DNA from: CALRBF01 sp964646465
GTDB taxonomy: Bacteria; Patescibacteriota; Minisyncoccia; SW-4-49-11
Direction: 5' to 3'
DNA: 28,673 bases
Assembly (NCBI GenBank): GCA_964646465.1
Contig: CAZYEN010000022.1
Location: 1-28,673, forward strand
Shown here: in pieces, positions 1-8,154 of the stretch
Layout: every line of letters starts with the position of its first letter
Numbering within the stretch: the stretch's first letter is position 1
Notes under the pieces: model-generated
The model's input: only the letters and a program-made list of their open reading frames with translations
Told to the model about the DNA's origin: nothing
Database searches by the model: none
Position numbers and translations under genes: made by a program

Positions 1-1
1 T

Positions 2-1078
2 AAAAATATATTTGTAATTCCCAGTCTAAAATCTAAATCTTCCTATGAATTTACCATAGTAGGCAACCTGGGGGGGGACCAAAAAGAAATTAAAATCATA
101 AAAGCTAAAGTAGGTGAGTCTAGACAAGGTGATTTTACTCTTTATTCTAGTACTCAAAAATCCACTACTTTAGGTTCCCCTTATGTGAGTATTGTTCAGA
201 AAGTTAACACTAATACTGCAATTGCAGGCGATGGTCTAGAGTATAATATTACATTTAAAAATAATACACAAGTTAGAATTGGGGAAGGCTCTTTGAGAGT
301 ACAATTAGACAGTAAATTATTAGATTTGAGTAAATTAAATGCTAGGGGAGCGGACTTTGATGCTAGTACAAATACAATTGTATGGAGAGCTAATAGCATA
401 CCTCAACTAAAGACTTTTGGTCCAAATGAACAAGGAGAGGTAAGCTTCAATATTCCAGTTAAAAGAAATATTCCTATTGAAAACTTTAAAGATGTAAATT
501 ATGTCATTAAAACTAATGTGACTTTTGAAAGTAATGAAGTACCTACCACTTTAGGAGTAAATAAAATTATTCAAGGAAACTCTAGTGAGGTAAAATTAGC
601 TACTCGTCTTATACCTAAAGCCACCATGTCTTATGTTAGTAAAGATAGCTCTATTATAAATACTGGTCCTATTCCACTTAAATTAGCCCAAATCACTACC
701 TTTACTGTCAGTTTAGAAATTCAAAATTTAACAAATGATGTTTCTGGAGTTGCATTTAGAGCTAATTTACCAGAAAATGTAACTTGGACTGGTAAAAAAA
801 ATACTACCAACGGAGAATTAACTTATAATGAAAGAACAAAAGAAATTATTTGGAATGTAGATAATATTCCAGCTAATACTGGATTGCTAAGACCTTTGTA
901 TAGAGCAGTTTTTCAAATTGGAATAACTCCTGCTATTAATCAAGTAGGACAAATCCCACAATTATTAGGTAAAATCAATTATACAGGTAAAGATGACTTT
1001 ACAGGAATAGATTTATCAGGTACTCTAGAAGCTCCAGCAGTTAGTGATATTGGTGGTCAGATAAGAGTAGAAGAGTAA
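2..1078 (+). CDS. C-terminal part of a DUF11-like surface protein (5' truncated)
   Basis: The reading frame is open from base 2 to a TAA at 1076-1078, so the GTG at 185 is not a real start and the gene begins before the window. About 358 residues are visible. They form at least two beta-rich repeats. Each opens with an alternating polar/hydrophobic strand (YNITFKNNT, FTVSLEIQNLTND) followed by a segment such as FRANLPENVTWTG and a closing IIWNVDNIP-type strand, the pattern of DUF11/CARDB-like domains in large bacterial surface proteins. No Cys, no C-terminal TM and no sorting signal is visible, so it may be anchored near its unseen N-terminus. A run of eight G lies in frame at 70-77. tgt follows after 2 bases, suggesting co-transcription. 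Family assignment is by pattern only. Confidence 0.6.
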   Translation, partial: KNIFVIPSLKSKSSYEFTIVGNLGGDQKEIKIIKAKVGESRQGDFTLYSSTQKSTTLGSPYVSIVQKVNTNTAIAGDGLEYNITFKNNTQVRIGEGSLRVQLDSKLLDLSKLNARGADFDASTNTIVWRANSIPQLKTFGPNEQGEVSFNIPVKRNIPIENFKDVNYVIKTNVTFESNEVPTTLGVNKIIQGNSSEVKLATRLIPKATMSYVSKDSSIINTGPIPLKLAQITTFTVSLEIQNLTNDVSGVAFRANLPENVTWTGKKNTTNGELTYNERTKEIIWNVDNIPANTGLLRPLYRAVFQIGITPAINQVGQIPQLLGKINYTGKDDFTGIDLSGTLEAPAVSDIGGQIRVEE

Positions 1079-1080
1079 TT

Positions 1081-2244
1081 ATGTTTGAACTTAAAAATAA
1101 TGTGCATAGCTTAAGAAAGGGAATTCTGGATACTGGTAATACTAAATTGAACACTCCCTTTTTTATGCCAGTGGCGACCAAGGGCAGTATTAGAGGGATT
1201 GGTAATCAGGAGATGAATATTTGCTTTGATACAGATATTATTTTGATGAATACCTATCATATGTATCTAAAACCAGGATATGAGTTAGTTCATAAATTGG
1301 GAGGTCTTCATCAATTTACAAATTGGCCAAAAGCTATTTTGACAGATAGTGGTGGATTCCAAGTATTTAGTTTGTCAAAAATCAATAAAATCACAGAAGA
1401 AGGAGTTTATTTTAGATCTCATTTAGATGGAAGTGAACACTTATTAAGTCCAGAAGAGTCTATCAAAACACAATATTATCTGGGCAGTGATATTATTATG
1501 GTATTAGATGAATGTCCTCCCGGAGGATCATCTAGAGAATATATCTTAAAATCCTTAGAACTAACCACTCGTTGGGCAAAAAGATCTAAAGATGAATTAG
1601 AAAGATTATTACAGACTGATCCTAGACCTAATAATAGACCACTTTTATTTGGTATTGTCCAAGGAGGAATATATGAAGACTTGAGAAAATTAAGTTTAAG
1701 TCAATTGCAAGAAATTGGCTTTGATGGATATGCTATAGGTGGAGTATCAGTAGGAGAGTCAAGAGCAGAAGTGTTAAAAGTAATACAATGGACAGCTCCT
1801 CTGTTGCCCGATGATAAGCCTAGATATTTGATGGGGTTAGGTAAACCAGAGGAGATTGCGTATGCCACATCTCTTGGAGTAGATATGTTTGATTGTGTAA
1901 TCCCTACTAGAGAAGCTCGTCATGGAACAGTTTATATTTGGAAATCAAGTAATAAGGAGCAAGATGTACATCAATATTTAAGAGATTTACAGCAAACAAA
2001 ACAAGAAGCTAAACTTCCAGCAAATAAGTTTTTTGATATCCTTAAAATTCAAAATTTAATATACAGAGAAGATATTAGTACAATTGACCCTTATGCTGAG
2101 TGGCAAGGTTCTCAAGACTATAGCAGAGCTTATATTAGACATTTATATAATGTGAAAGAGCAATATGCTCTAGAATATCTTAGTCGTCATAATTTGCAAT
2201 TTTATTTAGAGATGATGAAATATATTAGATCTTTTGAAGGATAA
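1081..2244 (+). CDS. tgt: tRNA-guanine transglycosylase (queuine tRNA-ribosyltransferase)
   Basis: TGT exchanges the guanine at wobble position 34 of GUN-anticodon tRNAs for preQ1 on the way to queuosine. The 387-aa protein has the family core: LTDSGGFQVFSL with the general acid/base Asp89, GIVQGG near 191, GGVSVGES near 220, YLMGLGKPEE near 249, and DMFDCVIPTREARHGT with the nucleophile Asp271. The C-terminal zinc site is abnormal. Bacterial TGTs carry CxCxxC just before the SRAYxRHL motif. Here that stretch (about residues 337-344) reads DPYAEWQG with no cysteine, although the partner His370 in RHNL is kept. About 28 extra residues precede it (near 289-318). The ATG lies 2 bases after the upstream stop. 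Family is certain; zinc loss is read directly from the sequence, while activity is not shown. Confidence 0.95.
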   Translation: MFELKNNVHSLRKGILDTGNTKLNTPFFMPVATKGSIRGIGNQEMNICFDTDIILMNTYHMYLKPGYELVHKLGGLHQFTNWPKAILTDSGGFQVFSLSKINKITEEGVYFRSHLDGSEHLLSPEESIKTQYYLGSDIIMVLDECPPGGSSREYILKSLELTTRWAKRSKDELERLLQTDPRPNNRPLLFGIVQGGIYEDLRKLSLSQLQEIGFDGYAIGGVSVGESRAEVLKVIQWTAPLLPDDKPRYLMGLGKPEEIAYATSLGVDMFDCVIPTREARHGTVYIWKSSNKEQDVHQYLRDLQQTKQEAKLPANKFFDILKIQNLIYREDISTIDPYAEWQGSQDYSRAYIRHLYNVKEQYALEYLSRHNLQFYLEMMKYIRSFEG

Positions 2245-2252
2245 CGAAATAT

Positions 2253-2987
2253 ATGAAAATAGGAGTATTATGGTTCCCAGCATGGGCTTCAACAGAAGAC
2301 GATTTACAAGAAATGATAAAATATTTGAAACAAAATCACATAGAATATCATAGTATAAATCTAAAAGGGCATAATACTAAACCGTCTGATTTACATGGAG
2401 TGAGTTATAAAGATTGGCTCAAACAAGCAGAATTAGCTTATGTAGAAGTATCGCAAAAATGGGATTATATTTTTGTTGGGGGGCTTTCTATGGGAGGCCA
2501 GTTAGCATTATATTTAGCCTCCAAATATAGAGTAGATGGTGTTATTACTATTGGGACTCCACTTAAAATTAAAATACCATTTATTCTACGATATCTATCA
2601 CATTTTTTACAGTATATTCCATATAGAATACACAAAAAAAATCACTTTTTTAATGAAAGAATACAAAAAATAAATCTATCTCGTAAAGGGGCTTATAGAG
2701 ACTTTCCAATAAGCTCTGTAGCACAGGTGTGCCTTTTGACTAGAAAGATAAGGCGAAAATATATTCAGCATATAAGCTCACCTATAATGTTAGTTCAATC
2801 TACAACAGATCACGTGGTCCCTAATTATAATTTAGATATATTTCAAAAAAAACTCCAAACTCCATCACAAAATATTCATATTATGTGGGTTAAAGATGCA
2901 TATCATTTAGTTAATTTAGATAGAGATAAACAAAAAGTATTTAATGTAATATATGAATTTATTCAAAAATACAGTATAATTAAATAA
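2253..2987 (+). CDS. Alpha/beta hydrolase, carboxylesterase/lipase type
   Basis: A 244-aa cytosolic protein with no signal peptide. The nucleophile elbow is GGLSMGG with Ser79. The acid is probably Asp186 in STTDHVVP and the base His218 in KDAYHLVNLD, giving the Ser-Asp-His order and spacing of monoacylglycerol-lipase/carboxylesterase (Est30-like) hydrolases. The N-terminal strand-turn (VLWFPAWAST) replaces the usual HGFxGT oxyanion loop. A basic, aromatic cap region lies at about residues 104-175. It starts 8 bases after tgt with no clear Shine-Dalgarno, so it is probably translated from the same message. The substrate cannot be read from the sequence; a lipid or ester scavenging role is possible but is a guess. 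Confidence 0.8.
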   Translation: MKIGVLWFPAWASTEDDLQEMIKYLKQNHIEYHSINLKGHNTKPSDLHGVSYKDWLKQAELAYVEVSQKWDYIFVGGLSMGGQLALYLASKYRVDGVITIGTPLKIKIPFILRYLSHFLQYIPYRIHKKNHFFNERIQKINLSRKGAYRDFPISSVAQVCLLTRKIRRKYIQHISSPIMLVQSTTDHVVPNYNLDIFQKKLQTPSQNIHIMWVKDAYHLVNLDRDKQKVFNVIYEFIQKYSIIK

Positions 2988-3005
2988 TATAAATAACATA
3001 AAGAT

Positions 3006-3683
3006 ATGTCATATCTAGTATTTGATATAGAAACCATTGGAGATAGCTGGGATACTCTGGATCCAGAAACTCAGTCTTATTTGTTAAAATATACTGAGAC
3101 AGAAGAACAGCAAGAATTAGTCAAAAGCACTTTAGGTTTATATCCACTCACTGGTCAAATCGTGGCTATAGGTCTGTATGATCCAGATAAAGATATCAAA
3201 AGCGTCTATTTACAGGCCCCTAAAAGTGATTTAGAGGAAAGATATGAAAAGGAAGGAATTTACTATTTAGTAGGTACAGAAGCTGAAATATTAGAAAAAT
3301 TTTGGGCAACTATTCGTAAATATAGCACTTTTGTAACTTTTAATGGGAGAGGTTTTGATTGCCCATATATTTTGATGCGATCAGCAGTACATAAGATTAA
3401 ACCAACCAAAAACTTAATTCCTTATCGCTATTCAGATAAAGAGCATATAGACCTTTTTGACCAGTTAACATTTTATAATACGACTAAAAAATTCAATTTA
3501 GATTACTTCTGTAAAAGATTTGGAATAATTAGTCCTAAAAGTGAAGGTATTACAGGATTAGATGTCCCAGAGTTGTTTAGTAAAGGAGAATATCAGCAAA
3601 TAGCTGAATATTGTATGCGAGATGTAATCGCTACTGGCGAGTTATTTAAAATTTGGCGAGACTATATAAAATCTCCAATATGA
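3006..3683 (+). CDS. 3'-5' exonuclease related to the PolB exonuclease domain
   Basis: A stand-alone DnaQ/RNase H-fold nuclease of 225 aa, of the kind annotated as predicted 3'-5' exonuclease related to the PolB exonuclease domain (COG3298). Two metal-binding acids sit in the first strand, FDIET (Asp7, Glu9). The second motif is TFNGRGFD (Asp118). The last is YCMRD (Tyr202, Asp206), making it a DEDDy enzyme. An insertion of about 30 residues between motifs I and II carries many acidic side chains. The likely role is trimming or proofreading of DNA or RNA 3' ends; the substrate is not known from sequence. Its TGA stop overlaps the next gene's ATG (ATGA at 3680-3683), pointing to translational coupling. 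The TGA stop is also evidence that UGA is not recoded. Confidence 0.85.
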   Translation: MSYLVFDIETIGDSWDTLDPETQSYLLKYTETEEQQELVKSTLGLYPLTGQIVAIGLYDPDKDIKSVYLQAPKSDLEERYEKEGIYYLVGTEAEILEKFWATIRKYSTFVTFNGRGFDCPYILMRSAVHKIKPTKNLIPYRYSDKEHIDLFDQLTFYNTTKKFNLDYFCKRFGIISPKSEGITGLDVPELFSKGEYQQIAEYCMRDVIATGELFKIWRDYIKSPI

Positions 3684-4546
3684 GTGAAATAAAACCTAAA
3701 TTATCAATTGTAATCTTGGCTTGGAATAATAAGAAAGATTTACAAAATTGTGTAGAATCAATTCTTAATACCTATAAAGAGTATTTTCAATTAATAATAG
3801 TCGATAATGCATCAACCGATAACACTACTGAATACCTAGCTCAAATCAAACAAGATTGGGACTCTACTAAATCACAACTCAATATCATTACCAATAGCAG
3901 TAATTTAGGCTATGCTGCTGGTAATAATATAGCCTTAGAGTATGTTCAGGGACAGTATACTCTTTGGCTGAATCAAGACATAGTAGTACAAAAATATAGT
4001 ATAGAAAAGTTAATACAATATTTAGATAAAAATCCAGATTATACTATGGTGGCTCCAAAATTGCAATACTCAGATGGTAATATTCAAAAAAGTTGTCGTA
4101 AATTACCAACTCTAAGACATATTTTGAACTCTATTCTTAAACTGAAATGGGATGATAAATTTGACTATACTCAAAGCCAAGATTGTGAGCAACCAATGGC
4201 TTCAGCAATTATGATTAGAAGTAATATTATGCAAGAATTATTAGGATTTGATGCACATCCTGACTATTGGTTATTTTTTAATGATGTAGATTTATCCAAA
4301 AAATTACAATCTAGAGATTATAAAACCTATTATTTGGCAAAGTCAAAAATGTATCATAATCATGGAGCAAGTACTAAAAAGTTATGGAATATTAAGAAAA
4401 GATTGTATTGGCAGCGAGGGTTTAACAGATATTTCACTAAATGGTATTATAAGAGTTGGGGAGGTAAAATAATATTGTATTCTTTTTCAAGCTTATTATT
4501 TATACTATTATTAATAAGAGATACGGTTACTTTTATGAAAAAATAA
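3680..4546 (+). CDS. Family 2 glycosyltransferase, rhamnosyltransferase-like
   Basis: A GT-A fold glycosyltransferase of 288 aa. Signatures are LSIVILAWNN at the start, LIIVDNASTDNT, NLGYAAGNN, LWLNQDIVV (the metal-binding D-x-D equivalent appears as NQD) and a downstream acceptor-side motif GFDxxxxYWLFFNDVDLSKK, as in WbbL-type enzymes. A hydrophobic C-terminal helix (about residues 258-283) would hold it at the inner face of the membrane. I chose the ATG at 3680, which overlaps the upstream TGA, over a TTG nine codons earlier, because the family homology starts right after this ATG. It probably adds a sugar to a lipid-linked envelope glycan; donor and acceptor are unknown. It lies about 9 kb from the main polysaccharide locus. 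Confidence 0.85.
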   Translation: MSEIKPKLSIVILAWNNKKDLQNCVESILNTYKEYFQLIIVDNASTDNTTEYLAQIKQDWDSTKSQLNIITNSSNLGYAAGNNIALEYVQGQYTLWLNQDIVVQKYSIEKLIQYLDKNPDYTMVAPKLQYSDGNIQKSCRKLPTLRHILNSILKLKWDDKFDYTQSQDCEQPMASAIMIRSNIMQELLGFDAHPDYWLFFNDVDLSKKLQSRDYKTYYLAKSKMYHNHGASTKKLWNIKKRLYWQRGFNRYFTKWYYKSWGGKIILYSFSSLLFILLLIRDTVTFMKK

Positions 4547-4552
4547 TAAAAA

Positions 4553-4563
4553 TATGATATAAT
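4553..4563 (+). promoter_or_regulatory. Extended -10 promoter for gltX
   Basis: TATGATATAAT contains a perfect TATAAT (4558-4563) preceded by the TGN extension. No convincing -35 lies 17 bases upstream. Predicted start near 4570 gives a leader of about 20 bases. The same 11-mer occurs at two other promoters in this window. Confidence 0.6.
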
Positions 4564-4590
4564 CAATAACAAGATTAGACAATTGAATTT

Positions 4591-6030
4591 ATGATAAAAA
4601 CTAGAATCGCACCATCTCCTACAGGAAATTTACATATAGGTACAGCCAGAACAGCTCTCTTTAATTATTTATATGCCAAAAATCAACAAGGTAAATTTGT
4701 AATTAGAATTGAGGATACAGATATTGCCAGATCAACTAAAGAGTCAGAACAAGATATTCTTGAAGGCTTAGAGTGGTTGGGACTAACGCCTGATGAGGGA
4801 ATGTCATCTCAAGGGGAGTTTGGAGATTTAGGGCCATATAGACAAAGTCAGAGAGCTAGTACCTACAAACCATACTTAGAACAATTATTAGCTAGTGGGG
4901 AAGCTTATTGGTGTGATTTAAAAGAACAGGAGTTAGATATAATGAAACAAAAAGCTGAAGAATCTCAAGAGCAATTTGTTTTACGTTCTCCTTATAGAGA
5001 GCAAAAGATTGAACCAACTGAGCACTCAGTAATTAGATTCAAAGTTCCAGATACCAAAATCGTTTTTGAAGATAAGATCAAAGGTAAAATAGAATTTGAT
5101 AATTCACTTTTAGGAGACTTTGTAATTGCCAAAAATTTAGAATATCCTTTATACAACTTTGTAGTGGTAATAGATGATGAATTAATGCAAATAACTCATA
5201 TAATCAGAGGGGACGATCATATAGCTAACACTCCAAAGCAAATCTTAATTAATCAAGCATTAGGATTTCATAATAAACAATTTGCTCATTTACCTCTTAT
5301 TTTAGCACCAGATAAATCTAAAATGTCAAAAAGATTTGGAGCCACCTCTATTCGTGAGTATAGAGAACAAGGATATTTGCCAGAAGCTATGATAAATTTC
5401 TTAGCACTACTTGGTTGGAATGAAGGTAGCGATAGAGAGTACTACACTTTAGGTGAAATCATCGAGAAGTTTAGCTTGAAAAGAGTTCAAAAAAGTGGAG
5501 CTATATTCAATATTCAAAAACTAGACTCGATAAACTCCCATTATATAAAGCAATTAAGCCAATATAAACAATTAGAATTTGGTAGAAATTATCTAATTAA
5601 AAATGGTTTTGATATAAAAAAATGGACAGAAAAACAGCTAAATCAAATCATTCAAATCGAAATACAAAGAATTAAAAAATTTGCTGATATAGGAAAAGAA
5701 GTAGATTTTTTGTGGCAACAGCCCATATATACTTCTCAAATATTGGCTTATAAATCAATGAATAATGACCAAATTATAGCTAGTCTTGAGTGGAGTCAAA
5801 GATTGTTGTATAATATAGAAGATATAGAAGTATCCTCAATAGAAAATTTCATAAAAACTGCTATTAAAAATGAAAATAAGCAAATGGGTGAAATTCTATG
5901 GCCACTAAGAGTTTCATTGTCAGGTAAAGAAAAGTCCCCCTCACCATTTGAAATTATCTCTATATTAGGTAAAGATGAATCAATTCGTCGTATACAATAT
6001 GCTATTAATCTTTCTCGCTTAGCAAAATAA
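4591..6030 (+). CDS. gltX: Glutamyl-tRNA synthetase
   Basis: A class I aminoacyl-tRNA synthetase that charges tRNA with glutamate. The 479-aa length is normal. The HIGH motif appears in APSPTGNLHIGTAR (residues 15-18 HIGT). FVIRIEDTD follows, then YNFVVVIDD and ITHIIRGDDH, and the KMSKS loop appears as KMSKR (244-248). The C-terminal third is helical and lysine-rich and should bind the anticodon. Whether the enzyme also charges tRNA-Gln (to be amidated by GatCAB) cannot be decided from this window, where no GlnRS or Gat gene is present. A tRNA-Gln(UUG) lies 1.8 kb downstream. The gene has its own extended -10 promoter and no Shine-Dalgarno. Confidence 0.96.
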   Translation: MIKTRIAPSPTGNLHIGTARTALFNYLYAKNQQGKFVIRIEDTDIARSTKESEQDILEGLEWLGLTPDEGMSSQGEFGDLGPYRQSQRASTYKPYLEQLLASGEAYWCDLKEQELDIMKQKAEESQEQFVLRSPYREQKIEPTEHSVIRFKVPDTKIVFEDKIKGKIEFDNSLLGDFVIAKNLEYPLYNFVVVIDDELMQITHIIRGDDHIANTPKQILINQALGFHNKQFAHLPLILAPDKSKMSKRFGATSIREYREQGYLPEAMINFLALLGWNEGSDREYYTLGEIIEKFSLKRVQKSGAIFNIQKLDSINSHYIKQLSQYKQLEFGRNYLIKNGFDIKKWTEKQLNQIIQIEIQRIKKFADIGKEVDFLWQQPIYTSQILAYKSMNNDQIIASLEWSQRLLYNIEDIEVSSIENFIKTAIKNENKQMGEILWPLRVSLSGKEKSPSPFEIISILGKDESIRRIQYAINLSRLAK

Positions 6031-6070
6031 AAATATTTTATTAATATTTTTATAACAAATCTAATACAAT

Positions 6071-7372
6071 ATGAAATTAAGATATATACTAACTTTTGCT
6101 ATAATTATAAGCTGTATTTTTTTACAAAAAGGAACTTTTGTTTCAGCAGTAAGTCAATCTGAAATTAACTCTAAAAATGCTCAAATTAAGCAATTAGAAA
6201 GACAAATTCAAGATATACAAAATAGAAAAAATCAAACTACTCAACAAAAATCTAGTAAGGAAGCTGAAGTTAATAATTTAAAACAACAAATAAATAATCT
6301 GAACTCAGATATTAGAAAGTTGCAAGGTCAACTAGTAGAAGTTGGCCAAAAGATTAATGAAACAGATAATAATATTCAACAAACTACTCAGAGCATACAA
6401 GAATTAGAAACACAAATAGCTTCTAATAAAGATACTATTAAAAATTTAGTAGAGAGTCTTTATAAAAGTTCTCTCGTTCGCAATGAAGTGGTAGCTGTAG
6501 TCAGTGCAGACAAATTATCGGATGTGTTTAGCGGCATTGAGTACTCAAATACTGTTCAGATGAAAATACAAACACTATTAGATGAAATAATAGAGAAAAA
6601 AACTGTACTAGATACTACTAATCAAAATTTAGCTAATCAAAAAGCTACCTTAGCTTCAACACAAGGGGCATTGGAAGACACTAAAGAGTCTATTGAAAAT
6701 AGTAAGAATAGCGTTCAAAATAAAGCTAAAGCCTCAGAAATAGCAGTTAATCAACTTAATGCTAGTCTAAGCTCACTTAGCTCAAAAGAGCAAGAACTAG
6801 AAAAATTAAGGAGTCAAGTAGCCAGAGAGCTTGCTTCAATACAAGCTACACAACGGATTGTATCATCCAAAAGTCCATTAGGTTCTATAATCTGGCCTGC
6901 ACAAGCGAGATATTGTAGTCAGGGCTACGGTATGACTAAATATGCTAAAACGGGGATTTATAATGGTCAAGGCCATAATGGTATTGATATTTCTGGATCA
7001 GGTCAAGTATACTCTGTTCAAAGTGGTATAGTATATGCTAAAAGTACTGGAAGAGTTTGTGATAATAATGGATTAAAAGGTAATGATTCGCGCTGTAATG
7101 GTGGTTGGGGAAACTGGGTAGCTATTCTTCATGATAGTGGTCATGTTACATTATATGCCCATTTATTAGGACATAGTCCTGTCGCCCAGGGTTCTAGAGT
7201 TAGCCAAGGACAAGGCATTGGATCGATTGGAAACTCTGGACTGTCAACGGGAAATCACTTACACTTTTCAATATATAGGTCATTTGGTCTCTCTGCATCT
7301 GGTATACCTGCATACAACTACTCACAGACATTAAATCCCGAGTCATACTATAATGTTAGCTGTTGGAGATAA
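6071..7372 (+). CDS. Secreted coiled-coil M23 murein endopeptidase (EnvC/NlpD-like)
   Basis: A 433-aa exported peptidoglycan hydrolase. Residues 1-26 form a signal peptide (basic start, hydrophobic core, ending VSA). Residues 30-265 are a long heptad-type coiled coil, interrupted near 125-165 by a hydrophobic hairpin (VAVVSADKLSDVFSG), the layout of EnvC and PcsB. The C-terminal M23/LytM domain has HNGID (His302, Asp306), YAHL (His364) and GNHLHFS (His396, His398), so all zinc ligands and catalytic residues are present, unlike the degenerate activator EnvC. Four cysteines in the domain (282, 330, 342, 431) suggest two disulfides. It likely cuts cross-links at the septum under FtsEX-type control, which is inferred from the fold. 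A divisome gene follows 11 bases later. Confidence 0.9.
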   Translation: MKLRYILTFAIIISCIFLQKGTFVSAVSQSEINSKNAQIKQLERQIQDIQNRKNQTTQQKSSKEAEVNNLKQQINNLNSDIRKLQGQLVEVGQKINETDNNIQQTTQSIQELETQIASNKDTIKNLVESLYKSSLVRNEVVAVVSADKLSDVFSGIEYSNTVQMKIQTLLDEIIEKKTVLDTTNQNLANQKATLASTQGALEDTKESIENSKNSVQNKAKASEIAVNQLNASLSSLSSKEQELEKLRSQVARELASIQATQRIVSSKSPLGSIIWPAQARYCSQGYGMTKYAKTGIYNGQGHNGIDISGSGQVYSVQSGIVYAKSTGRVCDNNGLKGNDSRCNGGWGNWVAILHDSGHVTLYAHLLGHSPVAQGSRVSQGQGIGSIGNSGLSTGNHLHFSIYRSFGLSASGIPAYNYSQTLNPESYYNVSCWR

Positions 7373-7383
7373 GAATCTAGACT

Positions 7384-7827
7384 ATGAAAAAAAGAGTATA
7401 TAATCAAGCTAAAACTAAACCAAAAAATAATATTAAAAATGCCTTAATAACTTTGTTTTTAATAGGTATAATTATATTTTTGGGTATCAAAATATTAGAT
7501 ATATATAAAATAAAATATACAAGAGAATTAGAAAAACAAGAATTATTAAAACAGGTAGAGAGAATTAAGCAAGATACAGTTTCTTTAGAAAAGATCCAAG
7601 AATATATTAGTACATCAGCTTATCAAGAAAGAGAAGCTAAACAAAAGTTAGATCTTAAAAAAACAGGCGAAGAGGTCGCAATAATAACTCCAGGATCAAT
7701 TACAGCTAATTTGAGTAATGAGGAGCTAATATCTATACTAAGAGATCCAAAGGCTGAACAAAAAATTCCAGCACAAACTAACCCAGAGAGATGGTGGGCA
7801 TTTTTCTTCGATAAAGATAGATTATAA
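7384..7827 (+). CDS. FtsB/DivIC-like septum formation protein
   Basis: A 147-aa bitopic membrane protein: a basic cytoplasmic N-terminus, one TM segment at about 18-38, a coiled coil at 40-75, then the family's characteristic segment SAYQEREAKQKL...KTGEEV, matching the Y.E..AR..L....GE pattern of DivIC/FtsB. A disordered linker leads to a C-terminal aromatic tail, NPERWWAFFF, a feature I associate with Patescibacteria members. FtsB/DivIC bridges FtsL and FtsQ/DivIB and helps activate septal wall synthesis. Its position right after an M23 hydrolase, with a second coiled-coil hydrolase 1 kb further on, fits a division role. It ends 11 bases from the convergent tRNA-Gln, with no terminator visible between them. 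Confidence 0.8.
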   Translation: MKKRVYNQAKTKPKNNIKNALITLFLIGIIIFLGIKILDIYKIKYTRELEKQELLKQVERIKQDTVSLEKIQEYISTSAYQEREAKQKLDLKKTGEEVAIITPGSITANLSNEELISILRDPKAEQKIPAQTNPERWWAFFFDKDRL

Positions 7828-7838
7828 CAAATAAGATG

Positions 7839-7910
7839 TTGTCCGACCAGGACTCGAACCTAGATTAACAGGACCAAAACCTGTCGTCCTACCAATTAGA
7901 CGATCGGACA
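7839..7910 (-). tRNA. tRNA-Gln (anticodon UUG)
   Basis: On the minus strand a complete cloverleaf folds. The acceptor stem is TGTCCGA/TCGGACA, the D arm is present, the anticodon stem is ACAGG/CCTGT with loop TTTTGGT giving anticodon TTG, and the T arm has loop TTCGAGT. The discriminator is A (7839). The genome continues CAT instead of CCA, so the CCA end must be added by a nucleotidyltransferase. It has its own promoter about 10 bases upstream. Confidence 0.95.
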
Positions 7911-7920
7911 TCTGAAAATT

Positions 7921-7949
7921 ATTATACCAAAATATTTTAAATAAATCAA
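7921..7949 (-). promoter_or_regulatory. Promoter of tRNA-Gln
   Basis: On the minus strand TTGATT (7944-7949), a 17-base spacer and TATAAT (7921-7926), preceded by TGG as an extended -10. Transcription would start near 7914, about four bases before the mature tRNA 5' end. Confidence 0.65.
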
Positions 7950-7992
7950 ACTTTTGGTAATCCGTGCTAAAAAACTTGTATTATAATAACTT

Positions 7993-8115
7993 TTATATAA
8001 AGAACGGAGCTAGAATAGAGGATAATAGTCCCAATAATATTGTTATGAACACAAACATAAATCCTATTTTCTTGATAATTTTCTTTAGGCTTAACTTTTT
8101 CTTGACCTTACTCAT
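7993..8115 (-). CDS. 40-aa basic membrane peptide
   Basis: A short gene in the 280-base space between tRNA-Gln and rplY. Its ATG is at 8115-8113 and its TAA at 7995-7993. The N-terminus is very basic (MSKVKKKLSLKKIIKKIG), followed by one hydrophobic helix of about 20 residues ending LAPFFI. A minus-strand promoter (TTGACA, 16 bases, TATATT) lies about 37 bases upstream, supporting it as a real gene. The layout resembles tiny membrane proteins such as DUF4044 in Firmicutes, but I do not claim homology. It could be a membrane-insertion or division accessory peptide; its function is unknown. Confidence 0.55.
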   Translation of the reverse strand: MSKVKKKLSLKKIIKKIGFMFVFITILLGLLSSILAPFFI

Positions 8116-8125
8116 ACAAATTCAT

Positions 8126-8154
8126 TTGAAATTTTTCTAAATATATTATATAAT
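8126..8154 (+). promoter_or_regulatory. Promoter of rplY
   Basis: TTGAAA (8126-8131), a 17-base spacer and TATAAT (8149-8154). Predicted start is near 8161, giving a leader of about 30 bases. A second TATAAT at 8166-8171 has no -35. It overlaps the divergent promoter of the 40-aa gene. Confidence 0.6.

Noticed and set aside
185..1078. A gene starting with GTG at 185
   Set aside because: The frame is open upstream to the window edge and the same domain pattern continues, so 185 is an internal codon of a truncated gene.
3653..3679. TTG start nine codons before the GT2 gene
   Set aside because: The ATG at 3680 overlaps the upstream stop as ATGA and the glycosyltransferase fold starts right after it; the extra residues have no family match.
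6029..6051. Nine-pair inverted repeat between gltX and the M23 gene as a terminator
   Set aside because: The stem (AAAAATATT/AATATTTTT) is entirely A-T and would be too weak; such repeats arise easily in this composition.
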